A DNA stretch of 64,000 nucleotides, taken from the IMG/VR virus record IMGVR_UViG_3300042691_047443, positions 1 through 64,000 of that record; one strand, 5' to 3'. Source of the DNA: a virus. Positions 39,447 to 48,797 of this stretch are shown piece by piece; the first letter of the stretch is position 1; each line of letters opens with the position of its first letter. The notes under the pieces are model-generated. The model worked only from the letters and a program-made list of their open reading frames with translations. It did not search any database and was not told the origin of the DNA. The position numbers were made by a program, and so were the translations under genes.

Positions 39447-39967
39447 TTCCGGTACTCCTTGAATCCGGACAGTCGATACAACAACGACTTTAGGTCGCTT
39501 GGATTATTGACGCTCCATCTTGTGTAATAGTGTTCCATCTGCGAAGGGTACAATGTTGACATTTGTATTGCATGATTCAATACAACATTTAGATCACTTG
39601 CTGACGTACATAACAACTCAGAATAACAAGCGGGCGCCTTTAAGGCGGCCACGATGTCTTCATCGTTTAACAGTGAAAACATCGTGAGGTGACAGCGCCG
39701 ATAATGAATCGCATCCCTTTCTAGGGAGAACTGTTTGAAGTCAGGTGTTGGTTCACCATCATGACCCAATGCAACCCATGATTCTTTAACAAGATCGTGA
39801 TGTGCCAGGGTGCAATAAATTCTGATGTCGTTAAATTTTGTCTTGTATTGATCAACGTGAATCGTAGAAATGACGCCTGTGCCATTGCAAGGTGGTACTG
39901 GGTGTCTTAACGCTGCCCCTACAAACATTGCAATATCATTCATCGAAGATTTGTTATGGAAGTTCAT
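39443..39967 (-). CDS. unknown protein (174 aa)
   Basis: Mixed alpha/beta with several cysteines (PPCNGTGVIST, RIYCTLAHHDLV, APACYSELLCTS). The ATG is preceded by AT-rich sequence with a TATATT nine bases upstream and no ribosome site. Stop/start overlap with the methyltransferase gene suggests a partner role. No family recognised. Confidence 0.6.
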   Translation of the reverse strand: MNFHNKSSMNDIAMFVGAALRHPVPPCNGTGVISTIHVDQYKTKFNDIRIYCTLAHHDLVKESWVALGHDGEPTPDFKQFSLERDAIHYRRCHLTMFSLLNDEDIVAALKAPACYSELLCTSASDLNVVLNHAIQMSTLYPSQMEHYYTRWSVNNPSDLKSLLYRLSGFKEYRK

Positions 39968-39999
39968 AACAAATAAAATATAGCGAAGAACTAAAAAAT

Positions 40000-40020
40000 A
40001 AAAGGGGACCGCTAGTCCCC
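40000..40020 (-). terminator. rho-independent terminator after hsp20 gene
   Basis: On the minus strand GGGGAC-TAGCG-GTCCCC is followed by TTTTATTTTTT. It lies 21 bases past the Hsp20 stop. The plus strand also has a short T-run, so it may work in both directions. Confidence 0.8.
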
Positions 40021-40040
40021 TTTAAATTTACCAAATTTTG

Positions 40041-40400
40041 TCACTTAATTGGAATCTTATAGGCCTTTGGCTTGGCTGTTTCAAGCTTGTTGAAAACAAG
40101 CGTTAGGACACCGTCCTCTAATCTAGCAGATCCAGATAGGGGATCGTAGTTCTTGGGAAGTCGATAATTGTAGAGAAAATCCTTACCTTTTTGCTTTCCC
40201 GTAATCTTTACGTCACCTGAAACTGATTCTACGAGTAGGTCAGAGGACTTAGCGCCGGGTAAATCCATGTTTAAGGTGATACCAGATTCATTTTCATGAA
40301 TCTCAAAATTGACTGTGTTCACCTTTGCGGCCCAAGGGTCAAGTAATCTATTGTAAACCAAAGAACCGTACTTATTAGTATCAGTATACCACCAATTCAT
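40041..40400 (-). CDS. small heat-shock protein (Hsp20/alpha-crystallin)
   Basis: The alpha-crystallin domain spans residues 28-118: VNFEIHENESGITLNMDLPG, DLLVESVSGDVKITGKQKG, YNYRLPKNYDP and the hallmark ARLEDGVLTLVFNK. AAGGAG precedes the ATG. Small heat-shock proteins are recurrent in T4-like cyanophages and other marine phages and keep proteins soluble during virion assembly. The gene is followed by a terminator. Confidence 0.92.
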   Translation of the reverse strand: MNWWYTDTNKYGSLVYNRLLDPWAAKVNTVNFEIHENESGITLNMDLPGAKSSDLLVESVSGDVKITGKQKGKDFLYNYRLPKNYDPLSGSARLEDGVLTLVFNKLETAKPKAYKIPIK

Positions 40401-40469
40401 TTTTCACTCCTTTTATTGAGGTTGTGAAATCAGTAAGAACATCTTGAAAGAAAGAAAGGAAAAAGTGCA

Positions 40470-40838
40470 TCAATATCCATTTTCAATCCTATCAAAATTT
40501 TTGACGCCTTTTTGCATGTATGCATGATACATTTCGTCAAGACTCACACCTGATGCAATCACAATCTCAAAGAAAAAATGCAGAGAATCAATAAGTTCCT
40601 CTAAATACGCATCTTTATCGAGGTCATTGACCTCTGTTGCACGGTGAGTTTTACTGTTCTTAAGCTCCTGATTTGCCTCGAATAATTCACCCATGCACTC
40701 ATAGGTGATGCTCTTCAGGAACTTTTGTCCAGCCTTTGAGCGAATGTCGACTGGGAACTCTGGAAATCCTCTCTTTTTCTTTAGAAGATTCATGAACTCC
40801 AGTTGCTGGTTCCACATTTCTTGTAATTTGTCCTGCAT
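40470..40838 (-). CDS. all-alpha NTP pyrophosphatase (dUTPase/dCTPase type)
   Basis: The MazG/dimeric-dUTPase metal sites are seen as YECMGELFEANQELK and YLEELIDSLHFFFEIVIASG, followed by MYHAYMQKGVKNFDRIENGY. T4 gp56, which destroys dCTP and dUTP so that hydroxymethyl-dCTP is used instead, belongs to this superfamily. A separate trimeric dUTPase (48342-48797) already covers dUTP here, so activity on dCTP is a fair prediction. Confidence 0.82.
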   Translation of the reverse strand: MQDKLQEMWNQQLEFMNLLKKKRGFPEFPVDIRSKAGQKFLKSITYECMGELFEANQELKNSKTHRATEVNDLDKDAYLEELIDSLHFFFEIVIASGVSLDEMYHAYMQKGVKNFDRIENGY

Positions 40839-40847
40839 AATTATCTC

Positions 40848-41102
40848 TCAGGAGTCAAAAAGAAATGTTGTGCTTTCTGCTCTCTTGTTTTGAAGAGAGT
40901 CTGCTTCCTGCAGCAACTTTTCATGATGTTCACGCACCCTCTTTGCATATTCTGCGGTCAACTCAAGCTCATGAGAGTCATCGACGCTATGCACGGGCTC
41001 AACTTCAATCTGCCTCATAAGATCCACAACATCAACGCCCAGAAGCATTCCCTCTTGGACGATCTGCGCAATTCTACCAATCACATTATCGCTAAACTTC
41101 AT
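40848..41102 (-). CDS. unknown helical acidic protein (84 aa)
   Basis: AAGGAG precedes the ATG. Begins MKFSDNVIGRIAQIVQEGML and continues helical with acidic patches (DDSHELELTAEYAKR). It sits between ThyX and the pyrophosphatase, so it is probably expressed with nucleotide metabolism. No family recognised. Confidence 0.6.
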   Translation of the reverse strand: MKFSDNVIGRIAQIVQEGMLLGVDVVDLMRQIEVEPVHSVDDSHELELTAEYAKRVREHHEKLLQEADSLQNKRAESTTFLFDS

Positions 41103-41114
41103 TTTAACTCCTTA

Positions 41115-41774
41115 TCATTCAAATGGCGGACAGGTGCTACCGTCTTCCAGGATCAACCCATGAGCCCGAAGACTAAGATCAAACTTACCAGTGTCACGAA
41201 CACACTCCAGCATTTTATACGCAACCTCTCTGATCTCCAACTGCGCATGCTTCGAGTACCTCAATTGCAAAAAATGGACAAAGCTTCTAAAATTAAACAT
41301 AACATCAGCTGTCAGCTGAACACCGTATGGAAGATAAAGTCGAGCTGATTCTTTGGCACGCTTTCTTGGTAAACCCTTGTCAATCAGGCGCTGAAGCGTC
41401 TCATGATAATTCTTAAGAGAAAGATTCAAGTGCTCAATGTATCGAGTCTTCTCTTCATCGTCCCAATCAACAGGAACATAAAACTTGTCATCCTTCAACT
41501 CCTTATAACGAGCTGACTCACCGTTAAGAGACACACCTGCTCGATGCTTGATAAGGTGAATGTGGGAAGCAATGTCGGTGGTGACAAGAAAATGGATGCT
41601 CGACTTTTCAAACGGCGTTCCGTGATTGTCACGAGCCAACATATTTAAGAGATTACCAATCCTGGAACGTTTTTCGTCGGTTAGGTCTCTTGAGGTGGAG
41701 GTCCATGCTGAAAGAGCATGAGTTTCATCTCCGCCATAAAATCCAATCAACTCTACTTTATTTTCATTCAGCAT
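41115..41774 (-). CDS. thyX: flavin-dependent thymidylate synthase ThyX
   Basis: The ThyX motif is present as KHRAGVSLNGESARYKEL (residues 76-93), a variant common in phage ThyX. NLLNMLARDNHGTPFEKSSI and VMFNFRSFVHFLQLR fit the substrate and FAD-binding regions. It makes dTMP from dUMP with methylene-tetrahydrofolate, FAD and NADPH. Its presence makes the TS-like enzyme at 26366-27130 redundant for dTMP. The ATG has no ribosome site; TAATAT stands six bases upstream in a 7-2-7 inverted repeat. Confidence 0.95.
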   Translation of the reverse strand: MLNENKVELIGFYGGDETHALSAWTSTSRDLTDEKRSRIGNLLNMLARDNHGTPFEKSSIHFLVTTDIASHIHLIKHRAGVSLNGESARYKELKDDKFYVPVDWDDEEKTRYIEHLNLSLKNYHETLQRLIDKGLPRKRAKESARLYLPYGVQLTADVMFNFRSFVHFLQLRYSKHAQLEIREVAYKMLECVRDTGKFDLSLRAHGLILEDGSTCPPFE

Positions 41775-41778
41775 GTGT

Positions 41779-41794
41779 GCATATTACAATATGC
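41779..41794. repeat. 7-2-7 perfect inverted repeat upstream of thyX
   Basis: GCATATT-AC-AATATGC ends four bases before the thyX ATG. It contains the minus-strand TAATAT box (41781-41786). The position fits an operator over the promoter. Confidence 0.45.
41781..41786 (-). promoter_or_regulatory. candidate -10 box of a leaderless promoter
   Basis: TAATAT on the minus strand exactly six bases before the thyX ATG. TTGAAC lies 17 bases upstream of it, a fair -35 match. Confidence 0.48.
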
Positions 41795-41805
41795 AATGGT
41801 TTTGT

Positions 41806-42069
41806 TCAAGATTTGTGCATGAATGACCAAATTTTCCCTTCAATTGTGTCGAACAATTCTTTTTTTAGGTCTTCAAGCATTTCATTAGCATTGTCATGCA
41901 ACTGTCTTGCCTCTAGCGGACTCTGCGACTTGAGTTGGATGTACCTTTTTATGTGACCTTCAACCTTAGAAGCGCAGTCTTCCACAACTTCTCTTACCAT
42001 AAACTCAGGAACACCACGCATGTATTCTTCTGCAATGATGCTCCTGAGATTTTTTGCCGTGAGTTTCAT
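41806..42069 (-). CDS. small protein with I-x-E leader (87 aa)
   Basis: Starts MKLTAKNLRSIIAEEYMRG, nearly identical in plan to the leaders at 48278 and 52246. The rest is helical (EVVEDCASKVEGHIKRYI; NANEMLEDLKKELF). The start at 42069 has no ribosome site but overlapping TATATA/TATATT three to five bases upstream. Function unknown. Confidence 0.6.
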   Translation of the reverse strand: MKLTAKNLRSIIAEEYMRGVPEFMVREVVEDCASKVEGHIKRYIQLKSQSPLEARQLHDNANEMLEDLKKELFDTIEGKIWSFMHKS

Positions 42070-42082
42070 GACAATATATAGT

Positions 42083-44422
42083 TTATGCGCTGCAAACCTG
42101 ACACTCTTCAGGATTTTCTGTTGAACGAACGACGTCATCTGCATCACCGTGTTTGTCTTCCACGGTAATTGCCTTAGCATTTGATGCAGGCTTTGAACGC
42201 AGGTAATACATTCCTGTCTTTAACCCCTTTTGCCAGGCGTAAAAGTGCATAGAATTGACAGACCCAACTGTCGGCGATGCAATAAAGAGGTTCATAGATT
42301 GAGACTGACAGACGTACACTCCTCTGTCTGCAGCTTGATCAATGATGGGCCTCATGGACATTTCCCACACAGTCCGATACCTTTTACGAATGTTCTCAGG
42401 AATAGTTGTGATAAATTGTATTGACCCTCCATGCTTGACAATTTCGTTCTTTATGTCTTCGTTCCAAAGTTTAAGTGCAATGAGATCGTTAACAAGATGT
42501 CTGTTCACGACGACAAATTCGCCAGACAGGACTCGTCTCACATAAATGTTTGAAGTGAACGGTTCAAAACACTCGTTGTTACCCAATATCTGAGACGTTG
42601 ACGCAGTAGGCATCGGAGCAAGCAACAGGGAGTTACGAAGCCCAGTCTTTGCAATTTTCCCCTTCAACGCATCCCAATCAAGCGTTGAATGAGGCGACAC
42701 TCCCCACATGTCAAATTGCAACTGACCTTGAGACACCGGACTGCCTTCGTAAGAATCATATGTTCCATCACGTTCCGCAAGGTCAGAAGAGGCCTCAAGT
42801 GCACCATAATAAATATTAGCAAAGATCCTCTTATTGACTTCCTCGGCGTCTCGAGAATCAAAGTCCATCTTCATCATGGCATATACGTCAGCAAGCCCCT
42901 GAACACCAATTCCTATCGGGCGGTGCTTAAGATTAGAGACCTTGGTCTCGGGGGTCGGATAAAAGTTCCTATCTATAACCTTATTCAAATTATGGGTGAC
43001 CTCATATGCCGTCTTCTTGAGCGACTCGTAATCAATTCTGGAGTCTACTACAAACTTTGGAAGGGCAATTGACGCCAGATTGCACACTGCAGTTTCATCC
43101 GGTGATGAAAACTCCATGATCTCCGTACAGAGATTTGAGGATTTGATCGTGCCCAGGTTGTTCTGATTGCTCTTCGCATTTGCGGCATCCTTGTACAGGA
43201 TGTAAGGTACGCCAGTTTCCATCTGCGCAGTTAGAATCTTGAGCCACAGGTCTCTTGCCTTTACTTGACGAACAAAGCGACCTTCACTTTCATATTTTGT
43301 GTACAAAGAATCAAATGCATCTCCCCAAACCTCTGAAAGGCCAGGGCATTGGTGTGGACACATCAGCGACCAGTCTTCATCATTTTGAACCCTTCGCATG
43401 AATAGATCAGGCGTCCATAGGGCGTAAAACAGATCCCGCGCCCTCATCTCTTCCTTGCCATGGTTCTTCTTCAAGTCAAGAAAGTCTTCAACGTCAGAGT
43501 GCCAAGGTTCAAGATAGACGGCAAACGCGCCCTTGCGTTTTCCTCCTTGGTTAACGTACCGAGCAACTTCGTTCAAGACCTTGATCATTGGAACAACGCC
43601 ATCAGACATGCCCCCGGTCCCATTTATCAGGGTTCCTTTTGCACGTAAGTCATGAATGTGTAGACCGATACCTCCAGCCCACTTTGAAATGTGGGCAGTC
43701 TGCTTGTACGTGCTAAAGATACCATCGATTGAATCATCGGCAAGGCTTTGCAAGAAACAACTTGCCATCTGAGGTCGCGGAGTTCCAGCGTTAAATAAGG
43801 TCGGAGTTGCGTGTATGTATTTACCCGTACTTAACCCTTCATAACACTTGATTGTAGACTCGATATCGTCACCATGAATTCCCAATGCGACACGCATCCA
43901 GAGAAATTGAGGCGTCTCAGCAACCTGACCGTTAACAAGCTTCAGGTAACCTTTTGCGAGGGTTGTAAGCCCAAAATAGTCAAAATTCCTATCTCTATCG
44001 TGAATAATTGCGCGATCAATGTGCTCTGCGTGCTTTGGATTTAAAGCAATGTTGACAAGTTCATCACTCACAAGAGGAGAATGTCTACCCGTGACAGTGT
44101 CAATATTATCATAAAGCCTGACTACGTTTTCAGAAAAACTCACGGGTATTGTCTTTTGCCATCTTGTGACCAAGACTCGACCAGCAAGATAAGAATAGTC
44201 AGGATGAATTGTCACCATCCTTGCCGCTTCTTGCGCGATGATATTGTCAATTTCTGCTGTTGTGATCCCATCAACAATAGACTCCGCAACTCGACGAGTG
44301 ACCTCCGTTGCGACTACATACCTTTCATCGAGGTCTTTGCACAATCTTTTGATGCGTTGAGTGATCTTATCGAACTTAATTTCTTCTGACTTTCCATTAC
44401 TTTTGACGACACAGTGACGCAT
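42083..44422 (-). CDS. nrdA: ribonucleotide reductase class I, large subunit
   Basis: An N-terminal ATP cone (VKSNGKSEEIKFDKITQRIKR), then active-site cysteines in RPQMASCFLQ, SSNLCTEIMEF and AVCNLASIALP, the P-loop-like PMPTASTSQILGNNECFEPF, and a C-terminal E-C-Q-V-C-S-A redox tail. Length 779 aa is normal. It reduces NDPs together with NrdB. AAGGAG lies six bases before the ATG at 44422, which overlaps the NrdB stop (TGATG). Confidence 0.97.
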   Translation of the reverse strand: MRHCVVKSNGKSEEIKFDKITQRIKRLCKDLDERYVVATEVTRRVAESIVDGITTAEIDNIIAQEAARMVTIHPDYSYLAGRVLVTRWQKTIPVSFSENVVRLYDNIDTVTGRHSPLVSDELVNIALNPKHAEHIDRAIIHDRDRNFDYFGLTTLAKGYLKLVNGQVAETPQFLWMRVALGIHGDDIESTIKCYEGLSTGKYIHATPTLFNAGTPRPQMASCFLQSLADDSIDGIFSTYKQTAHISKWAGGIGLHIHDLRAKGTLINGTGGMSDGVVPMIKVLNEVARYVNQGGKRKGAFAVYLEPWHSDVEDFLDLKKNHGKEEMRARDLFYALWTPDLFMRRVQNDEDWSLMCPHQCPGLSEVWGDAFDSLYTKYESEGRFVRQVKARDLWLKILTAQMETGVPYILYKDAANAKSNQNNLGTIKSSNLCTEIMEFSSPDETAVCNLASIALPKFVVDSRIDYESLKKTAYEVTHNLNKVIDRNFYPTPETKVSNLKHRPIGIGVQGLADVYAMMKMDFDSRDAEEVNKRIFANIYYGALEASSDLAERDGTYDSYEGSPVSQGQLQFDMWGVSPHSTLDWDALKGKIAKTGLRNSLLLAPMPTASTSQILGNNECFEPFTSNIYVRRVLSGEFVVVNRHLVNDLIALKLWNEDIKNEIVKHGGSIQFITTIPENIRKRYRTVWEMSMRPIIDQAADRGVYVCQSQSMNLFIASPTVGSVNSMHFYAWQKGLKTGMYYLRSKPASNAKAITVEDKHGDADDVVRSTENPEECQVCSA

Positions 44423-45390
44423 CAAAAATCTCCTTCCCAAGTTAAGGTCTGGGTTGCACCGTTCTTTACGCCTGCCTTGGCGTATTCACTAACTCGTCTC
44501 TCAAAGAAGTTTGTCTTCCCTTCAAGACCTAACATCTCCATCCAAGGAAATGGATTCTTTACATTATATAATTTAGGACAACCCAGGTCAGTCAACAATC
44601 TGTCTGCAACAAACTCAATATAATTGGACATTGCGTCGGAGTTCATTCCGATCAGACTTACGGGCAAAGCTTCGCACACAAATTCTTTCTCGACTGCGAC
44701 GGCATCCGAGATGATCTGCTGGATAGTTTCCACCGAAGGTTTGTTCTTGATGTGATTTCTAAAAAGCTTAATCGCAAAATCAGTGTGAGCGGCCTCGTCC
44801 CTACTGATGAGCTCATTGGAAAAGGTCAAACCTTTCATCCCAAGCCCCCTGTGCTTCAACCAGAATATCGCGCAAAATGAGCCGCTGAAGAATATACCCT
44901 CGACACATGCGAAGGCCAGAAGCCTATTCACGAATGGCGCGTCGGCATTCATCCACTTTAAAGCCCATTCTGCCTTCTTCTTCACGGCAGGAATGGTCTC
45001 TATGGCACGGAGCAACCGAAGCTTTTCCGTAGAGTCATTTATGTAGGTGTCAATCAACAGCGAGTAAGTTTCGCTGTGAATTGTCTCCATAGCAGCCTGA
45101 AAGGTGTACGCGGCTCGTGCCTCTGGGTACTGGACCTCACTGGCAAAGCGGTAACACAGATTTTCATTTACGATACCATCGGATGCAGCAAAGAACGCGA
45201 GCACATGCTTGATGAAGTGACGTTCGTTGTCCTTCAACTTGAGCCAGTCATTTCTGTCCTCGGCAAGATCTATCTCTTCCGCGGTCCAAAAGGACGCCTC
45301 TTGTCGTTTGAACTCTTTCCAGAGATCATCGTGTACGATAGGATAAATGACAAACCTGTCTGGGTTGTGCTGAAGAATCGGTTCTTCCAT
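44422..45390 (-). CDS. nrdB: ribonucleotide reductase class I, small subunit
   Basis: The di-iron ligands and radical tyrosine can be placed: [25 protein letters not shown] (Glu, His and Tyr at the class Ia spacing), [21 protein letters not shown]. The C-terminus ([11 protein letters not shown]) is the tail that binds NrdA. GGAG lies five bases before the ATG at 45390. Confidence 0.97.
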   Translation of the reverse strand: MEEPILQHNPDRFVIYPIVHDDLWKEFKRQEASFWTAEEIDLAEDRNDWLKLKDNERHFIKHVLAFFAASDGIVNENLCYRFASEVQYPEARAAYTFQAAMETIHSETYSLLIDTYINDSTEKLRLLRAIETIPAVKKKAEWALKWMNADAPFVNRLLAFACVEGIFFSGSFCAIFWLKHRGLGMKGLTFSNELISRDEAAHTDFAIKLFRNHIKNKPSVETIQQIISDAVAVEKEFVCEALPVSLIGMNSDAMSNYIEFVADRLLTDLGCPKLYNVKNPFPWMEMLGLEGKTNFFERRVSEYAKAGVKNGATQTLTWEGDF

Positions 45391-45449
45391 AATTTCTCCA
45401 AATGAGACACGCATAACTATCTTCTTGCTCCCTATATGACAGGCAGATT

Positions 45450-46871
45450 TTAGACTTCACTTACTTTTGACATGCGCTTAGAGAATTCAGGATCATCGCG
45501 TAGTTCCTTCCATTTGAGCCTTAAGGCCTTTTTGACTTCATCTTCGTCTTCCTTTGCAGTCGCATCCAAAGACCCAGCACCCCCGATGATTTCGAACCTA
45601 CTACGAGCAGTGTCAATCTTTAGCGGAAAAACGAGACCGTCACGGCCGGCTCGATTCTTTGCAACATACAACCTACCAAAACCTGTGGACTTTTCATGTG
45701 ACTTACGAGAAATACCAACTACAATGTCTGCGACCTGTGCCTTTCCGTACGCTTCACTCATGTTGCTGAGATCCACGATGTCACTCTGCGAACCTTCCTT
45801 GTTGGACTGGGAAGCCGTCCAGATCGGAATACCTCTTTCACCCGCAAGACCACGAAGCTCTTCATAGATCAACTTCAACTCGTGCCGAAGAGAATCATAC
45901 TGTCGCGTAGACCGCATGATGTCGGCATAATCGATGATGATAACGCCTGGTCTAAACCCCTTCACGTCAAGGCGTTCGATATGGCTTCTGAGCGTGTAGA
46001 TGGACGCAGTATTAGTCGGAAACTCTTTGATGATAAGTCTTCCCAGCTTCATGTCCTTGTATTTCTCGAGCACCTGGTCTTTGTTGTCGATGACAGTGTT
46101 CGAATCCATATCACAAAGATTCGAATCGTAACGAAGACCGATCGCAGATTCAGACAACTCAAAAGTATAATGAAGCACGTCAATGCCCTGCGTAAGAGCG
46201 TAGGCGCCCAGGTTGATCAAGAAGTGAGACTTTCCGACACCGGTCGGGGCGACGACGACACCGATTTCACCTGCCCCGAGGCCACCGTTGAAGATGTCTT
46301 TCTTGTCTAGCTCGCCGAGACCTGTAGGAACTGCGTTTCGCTGAAGCCGAGTGAACCTGCTCTCATAATCTGCAAAAAAGTCGTGACCGAGTTGGGGAGC
46401 TGTTCCAACCATGACAGCCTTCTTGATGCCATCCACGATAGACTCATACTTTTCAGCCTGAATCTGCTCGACTGCCTCCTCGAGGGCCTTCTTAAGGGCC
46501 TGCTTTTTGCAAAAGTCAAGAGACTTTTCACGGACATACTGGAGATCGCCAGGGTCTGGATTCGCTCGCATTCGCTGGAGATAATCCACAATCTGGTCTC
46601 TGATGATCGTGTCGGTTCCAGTCTTCAGTTCATCACGAATGATGGTGAGAAGAAGCTGGAGAGTCGGGAAAACCTTATACTTTTTAGCATAAGAGAAATA
46701 CCGATCTGCCAAATATTGCAGATACTTCGGTTCAAAGTAACCCACTTCGAACACTTCAAGCATTTGCTCGGCATAGTGCTTGTCCACAAGAAATGCCTGA
46801 ACAACTTTTTCTTGAAATGACTTTCCATAAGTGCCAAAAGACACTTTTGTGACAACTTTATCCTCGATCAT
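45450..46871 (-). CDS. replicative DNA helicase (DnaB/gp41-like)
   Basis: The N-terminal 150 residues are helical. The RecA-like motor has [21 protein letters not shown] (Walker A), [31 protein letters not shown] (Walker B), [12 protein letters not shown] and VVGISRK. This is a ring helicase unwinding ahead of the DnaE-type polymerase. No DnaG-type primase was recognised in the window. The ATG overlaps the nuclease stop (ATGA). Confidence 0.93.
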   Translation of the reverse strand: MIEDKVVTKVSFGTYGKSFQEKVVQAFLVDKHYAEQMLEVFEVGYFEPKYLQYLADRYFSYAKKYKVFPTLQLLLTIIRDELKTGTDTIIRDQIVDYLQRMRANPDPGDLQYVREKSLDFCKKQALKKALEEAVEQIQAEKYESIVDGIKKAVMVGTAPQLGHDFFADYESRFTRLQRNAVPTGLGELDKKDIFNGGLGAGEIGVVVAPTGVGKSHFLINLGAYALTQGIDVLHYTFELSESAIGLRYDSNLCDMDSNTVIDNKDQVLEKYKDMKLGRLIIKEFPTNTASIYTLRSHIERLDVKGFRPGVIIIDYADIMRSTRQYDSLRHELKLIYEELRGLAGERGIPIWTASQSNKEGSQSDIVDLSNMSEAYGKAQVADIVVGISRKSHEKSTGFGRLYVAKNRAGRDGLVFPLKIDTARSRFEIIGGAGSLDATAKEDEDEVKKALRLKWKELRDDPEFSKRMSKVSEV

Positions 46872-47842
46872 TCATTCCTCGTGTTTTCGATGTTTTCGAT
46901 GCAATTGAAGGTCATCAAGAATTCCGCCACGTCGAAATCATTGACACCCTCTTTGATCAGGTTCTTGACAAGACCCATCCTATCCGCCCGGGGGACATAT
47001 GTATCAATTAACGAATCTATCTTGGAGGCCTGATGAGGTGACAACATGCCTCCGTCAAGGTGAACAAGTTTCCAGTTTCTCCTTATTTCATCCTTGGATT
47101 CTAGAATCCTCCTGTAGGAAACAGATTCATCTGAGTGTGAACCGCAGTAGTCAAATACATCCTGAAGAAGGATGTCATTCTCAAGGGAAAGAAACGGCAG
47201 AATTTTTGCAACTGTCTTAAACCCCAGTCCTTTGACGCCTGGGATGTTATCAGAGGGATCACCGCACAATGCCTTTGCAAGTGCAAAATTTTTAGGCTGC
47301 ACTCGAAATTCATTTACTACATCCTCTGTGGTAACATACGTCTTTTTGTGAAGATTATAGATCTTCGTTGTGTCGTCTAAAAGTTGATACATGTCCTTGT
47401 CTGATGACACAATTATCTTGAGTCTGTCCTTGAATCTCCTGCGAGAGAGGTATGCGATGACGTCATCGCCTTCGCAATCGGAGACATAAAGTTGACATGC
47501 AGGAACTCCTTTCAACATGCCCAAAAGCGCTATGATTTGGTGTTTTTTGTTTTCGTCTGAGTCGGGAATGTCGTCTTCATAGAAACGATTCAGTTTCTCG
47601 GGCTTTCTATTCATCTTGTATTCTGAATATAGGGCCCTGCGTTTCTGTGAACCCCCACCTTCCCAAGCAACATATATTGCTCGAGGACCTATTTCGTAGA
47701 CAAGTCTGCGAAACGTTTTTAAAAAACCGATGCAACCTCCCATCTGGTAACCGTGAGACGACATCGTCGGATATGCGCTGTACGAACGTACAAAGAGGTT
47801 CATCGCATCTACGATGAGAATCGGTCTTTCGTTGATTGACAT
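46868..47842 (-). CDS. 5'-3' exonuclease / flap endonuclease (second copy)
   Basis: ILIVDAMNLFVRSYS, SDCEGDDVIAYLS, IVSSDKDMYQLLDD and GDPSDNIPGVKGLGFKT give the full FEN active site and helix-hairpin-helix. At 324 aa it is longer than the 10033-10863 copy and lies in the replication cluster, so it is the likelier primer-removal RNase H counterpart. Upstream MVC alternative start at 47854. Confidence 0.92.
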   Translation of the reverse strand: MSINERPILIVDAMNLFVRSYSAYPTMSSHGYQMGGCIGFLKTFRRLVYEIGPRAIYVAWEGGGSQKRRALYSEYKMNRKPEKLNRFYEDDIPDSDENKKHQIIALLGMLKGVPACQLYVSDCEGDDVIAYLSRRRFKDRLKIIVSSDKDMYQLLDDTTKIYNLHKKTYVTTEDVVNEFRVQPKNFALAKALCGDPSDNIPGVKGLGFKTVAKILPFLSLENDILLQDVFDYCGSHSDESVSYRRILESKDEIRRNWKLVHLDGGMLSPHQASKIDSLIDTYVPRADRMGLVKNLIKEGVNDFDVAEFLMTFNCIENIENTRNE

Positions 47843-47894
47843 GTAGCAGACCATAACATAAATGGTCGCTCAAGTACACCACGATGCACACGCA

Positions 47895-47931
47895 GGGAAA
47901 AAACAAAACCCACTGTGGTATTCAGTGGGTT
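47895..47931 (-). terminator. rho-independent terminator
   Basis: On the minus strand AACCCACTG-AATACCA-CAGTGGGTT forms a 9-bp stem followed by TTTTGTTTTTT. It lies just past the stop of the 47940-48278 gene and before the nuclease-helicase pair. Confidence 0.85.
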
Positions 47932-47939
47932 GAACATCA

Positions 47940-48278
47940 TTAGGGCCTGTGAACACTCACAGGGTGATGTCTTTCAACGTCGTCGATTTCCTCCCATCGA
48001 CCCTCTTCGTCAAGCCAGTACTCTACATCGACTCCTTCTTTTTGACCAACGATCTGACCGTACACCACGTGATAGGAAAGCTTTGTGTCCACTGCAAGAC
48101 CAGCAGAAGAAAGCAATTTGTGAGGAACCATCCTTGTGGGATCATTGTCGTATGCAACGATTATCTTAAATAATTTCATTCTATCGATTTTTGATTCTCT
48201 TACAGGAGACCCACGCCCTGTCGCCGCCCTGTATTCTTCAATAATGGCCTGTTTTAACTGTGAAAGTGTGATCTTCAT
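47940..48278 (-). CDS. small protein with I-x-E leader (112 aa)
   Basis: Starts MKITLSQLKQAIIEEYRAAT, a textbook case of the repeated leader. The following 90 residues are strand-rich with a C-terminal YWLDEEGRWEEIDDVERHHP. The start lacks a ribosome site and sits in AT-rich palindromic sequence. Followed by a strong terminator. Function unknown. Confidence 0.65.
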   Translation of the reverse strand: MKITLSQLKQAIIEEYRAATGRGSPVRESKIDRMKLFKIIVAYDNDPTRMVPHKLLSSAGLAVDTKLSYHVVYGQIVGQKEGVDVEYWLDEEGRWEEIDDVERHHPVSVHRP

Positions 48279-48310
48279 ATGCAATACATATACACAAATC
48301 GTGCATTTTT

Positions 48311-48338
48311 TAAAAATTGCCCCTACTGACGGGGCAAT
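48311..48338 (-). terminator. rho-independent terminator after dut
   Basis: On the minus strand ATTGCCCC-GTCAGTA-GGGGCAAT forms an 8-bp stem followed by TTTTTAAAAAA. Begins three bases past the dUTPase stop and ends the recA-dut transcript. Confidence 0.8.
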
Positions 48339-48341
48339 CAG

Positions 48342-48797
48342 TCACTTTCCGGTTGACCCAAATCCGCTAGCGGAACGTTTCGTGTTGGCAAGATCTGCCG
48401 CAGACACCTTGACAAAGATGACGCTGGGAATCTTCGAGAACACAAGCTGTGCCACCCTCATTCCCTTTTCTACGAGAAAATCGTTTTTTCCCATGTTTGC
48501 AAGAATGACCTTCACTTCTCCCCTGTAGTCGCTGTCAATCGTACCGACACCATTTAAAACAAAAATGCCTTCCTTGGCTGCCAGACCAGATCTTGATCTG
48601 ACTTGACATTCATAACCTTTGGGAATTTCCATCGAAAGTCCTGTCGGCACCGGCGCCCAACCTCCCTTTGGGATCCACGTATTTTCAGAGGCAGTGACAT
48701 CGCAGCCCGCGGCACCGTGAGACTGGTAGCTTGGCTGCGTTTCTCCTGCGTACTTGACTGTAATAACGTTATCCTTGTAGTCGTCTACGTCAATCAT
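48342..48797 (-). CDS. dut: trimeric dUTPase
   Basis: All five dUTPase motifs are seen: AAGCDVTASE, CQVRSRSGLA, GVGTIDSDYRGEVKV, KGMRVAQLVF and the C-terminal RSASGFGSTGK. It hydrolyses dUTP to dUMP and pyrophosphate, feeding ThyX. The ATG at 48797 overlaps the recA stop by eight bases with GAGGAA eight bases upstream; in-frame upstream ATGs lie inside recA and are less likely. Confidence 0.96.
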   Translation of the reverse strand: MIDVDDYKDNVITVKYAGETQPSYQSHGAAGCDVTASENTWIPKGGWAPVPTGLSMEIPKGYECQVRSRSGLAAKEGIFVLNGVGTIDSDYRGEVKVILANMGKNDFLVEKGMRVAQLVFSKIPSVIFVKVSAADLANTKRSASGFGSTGK

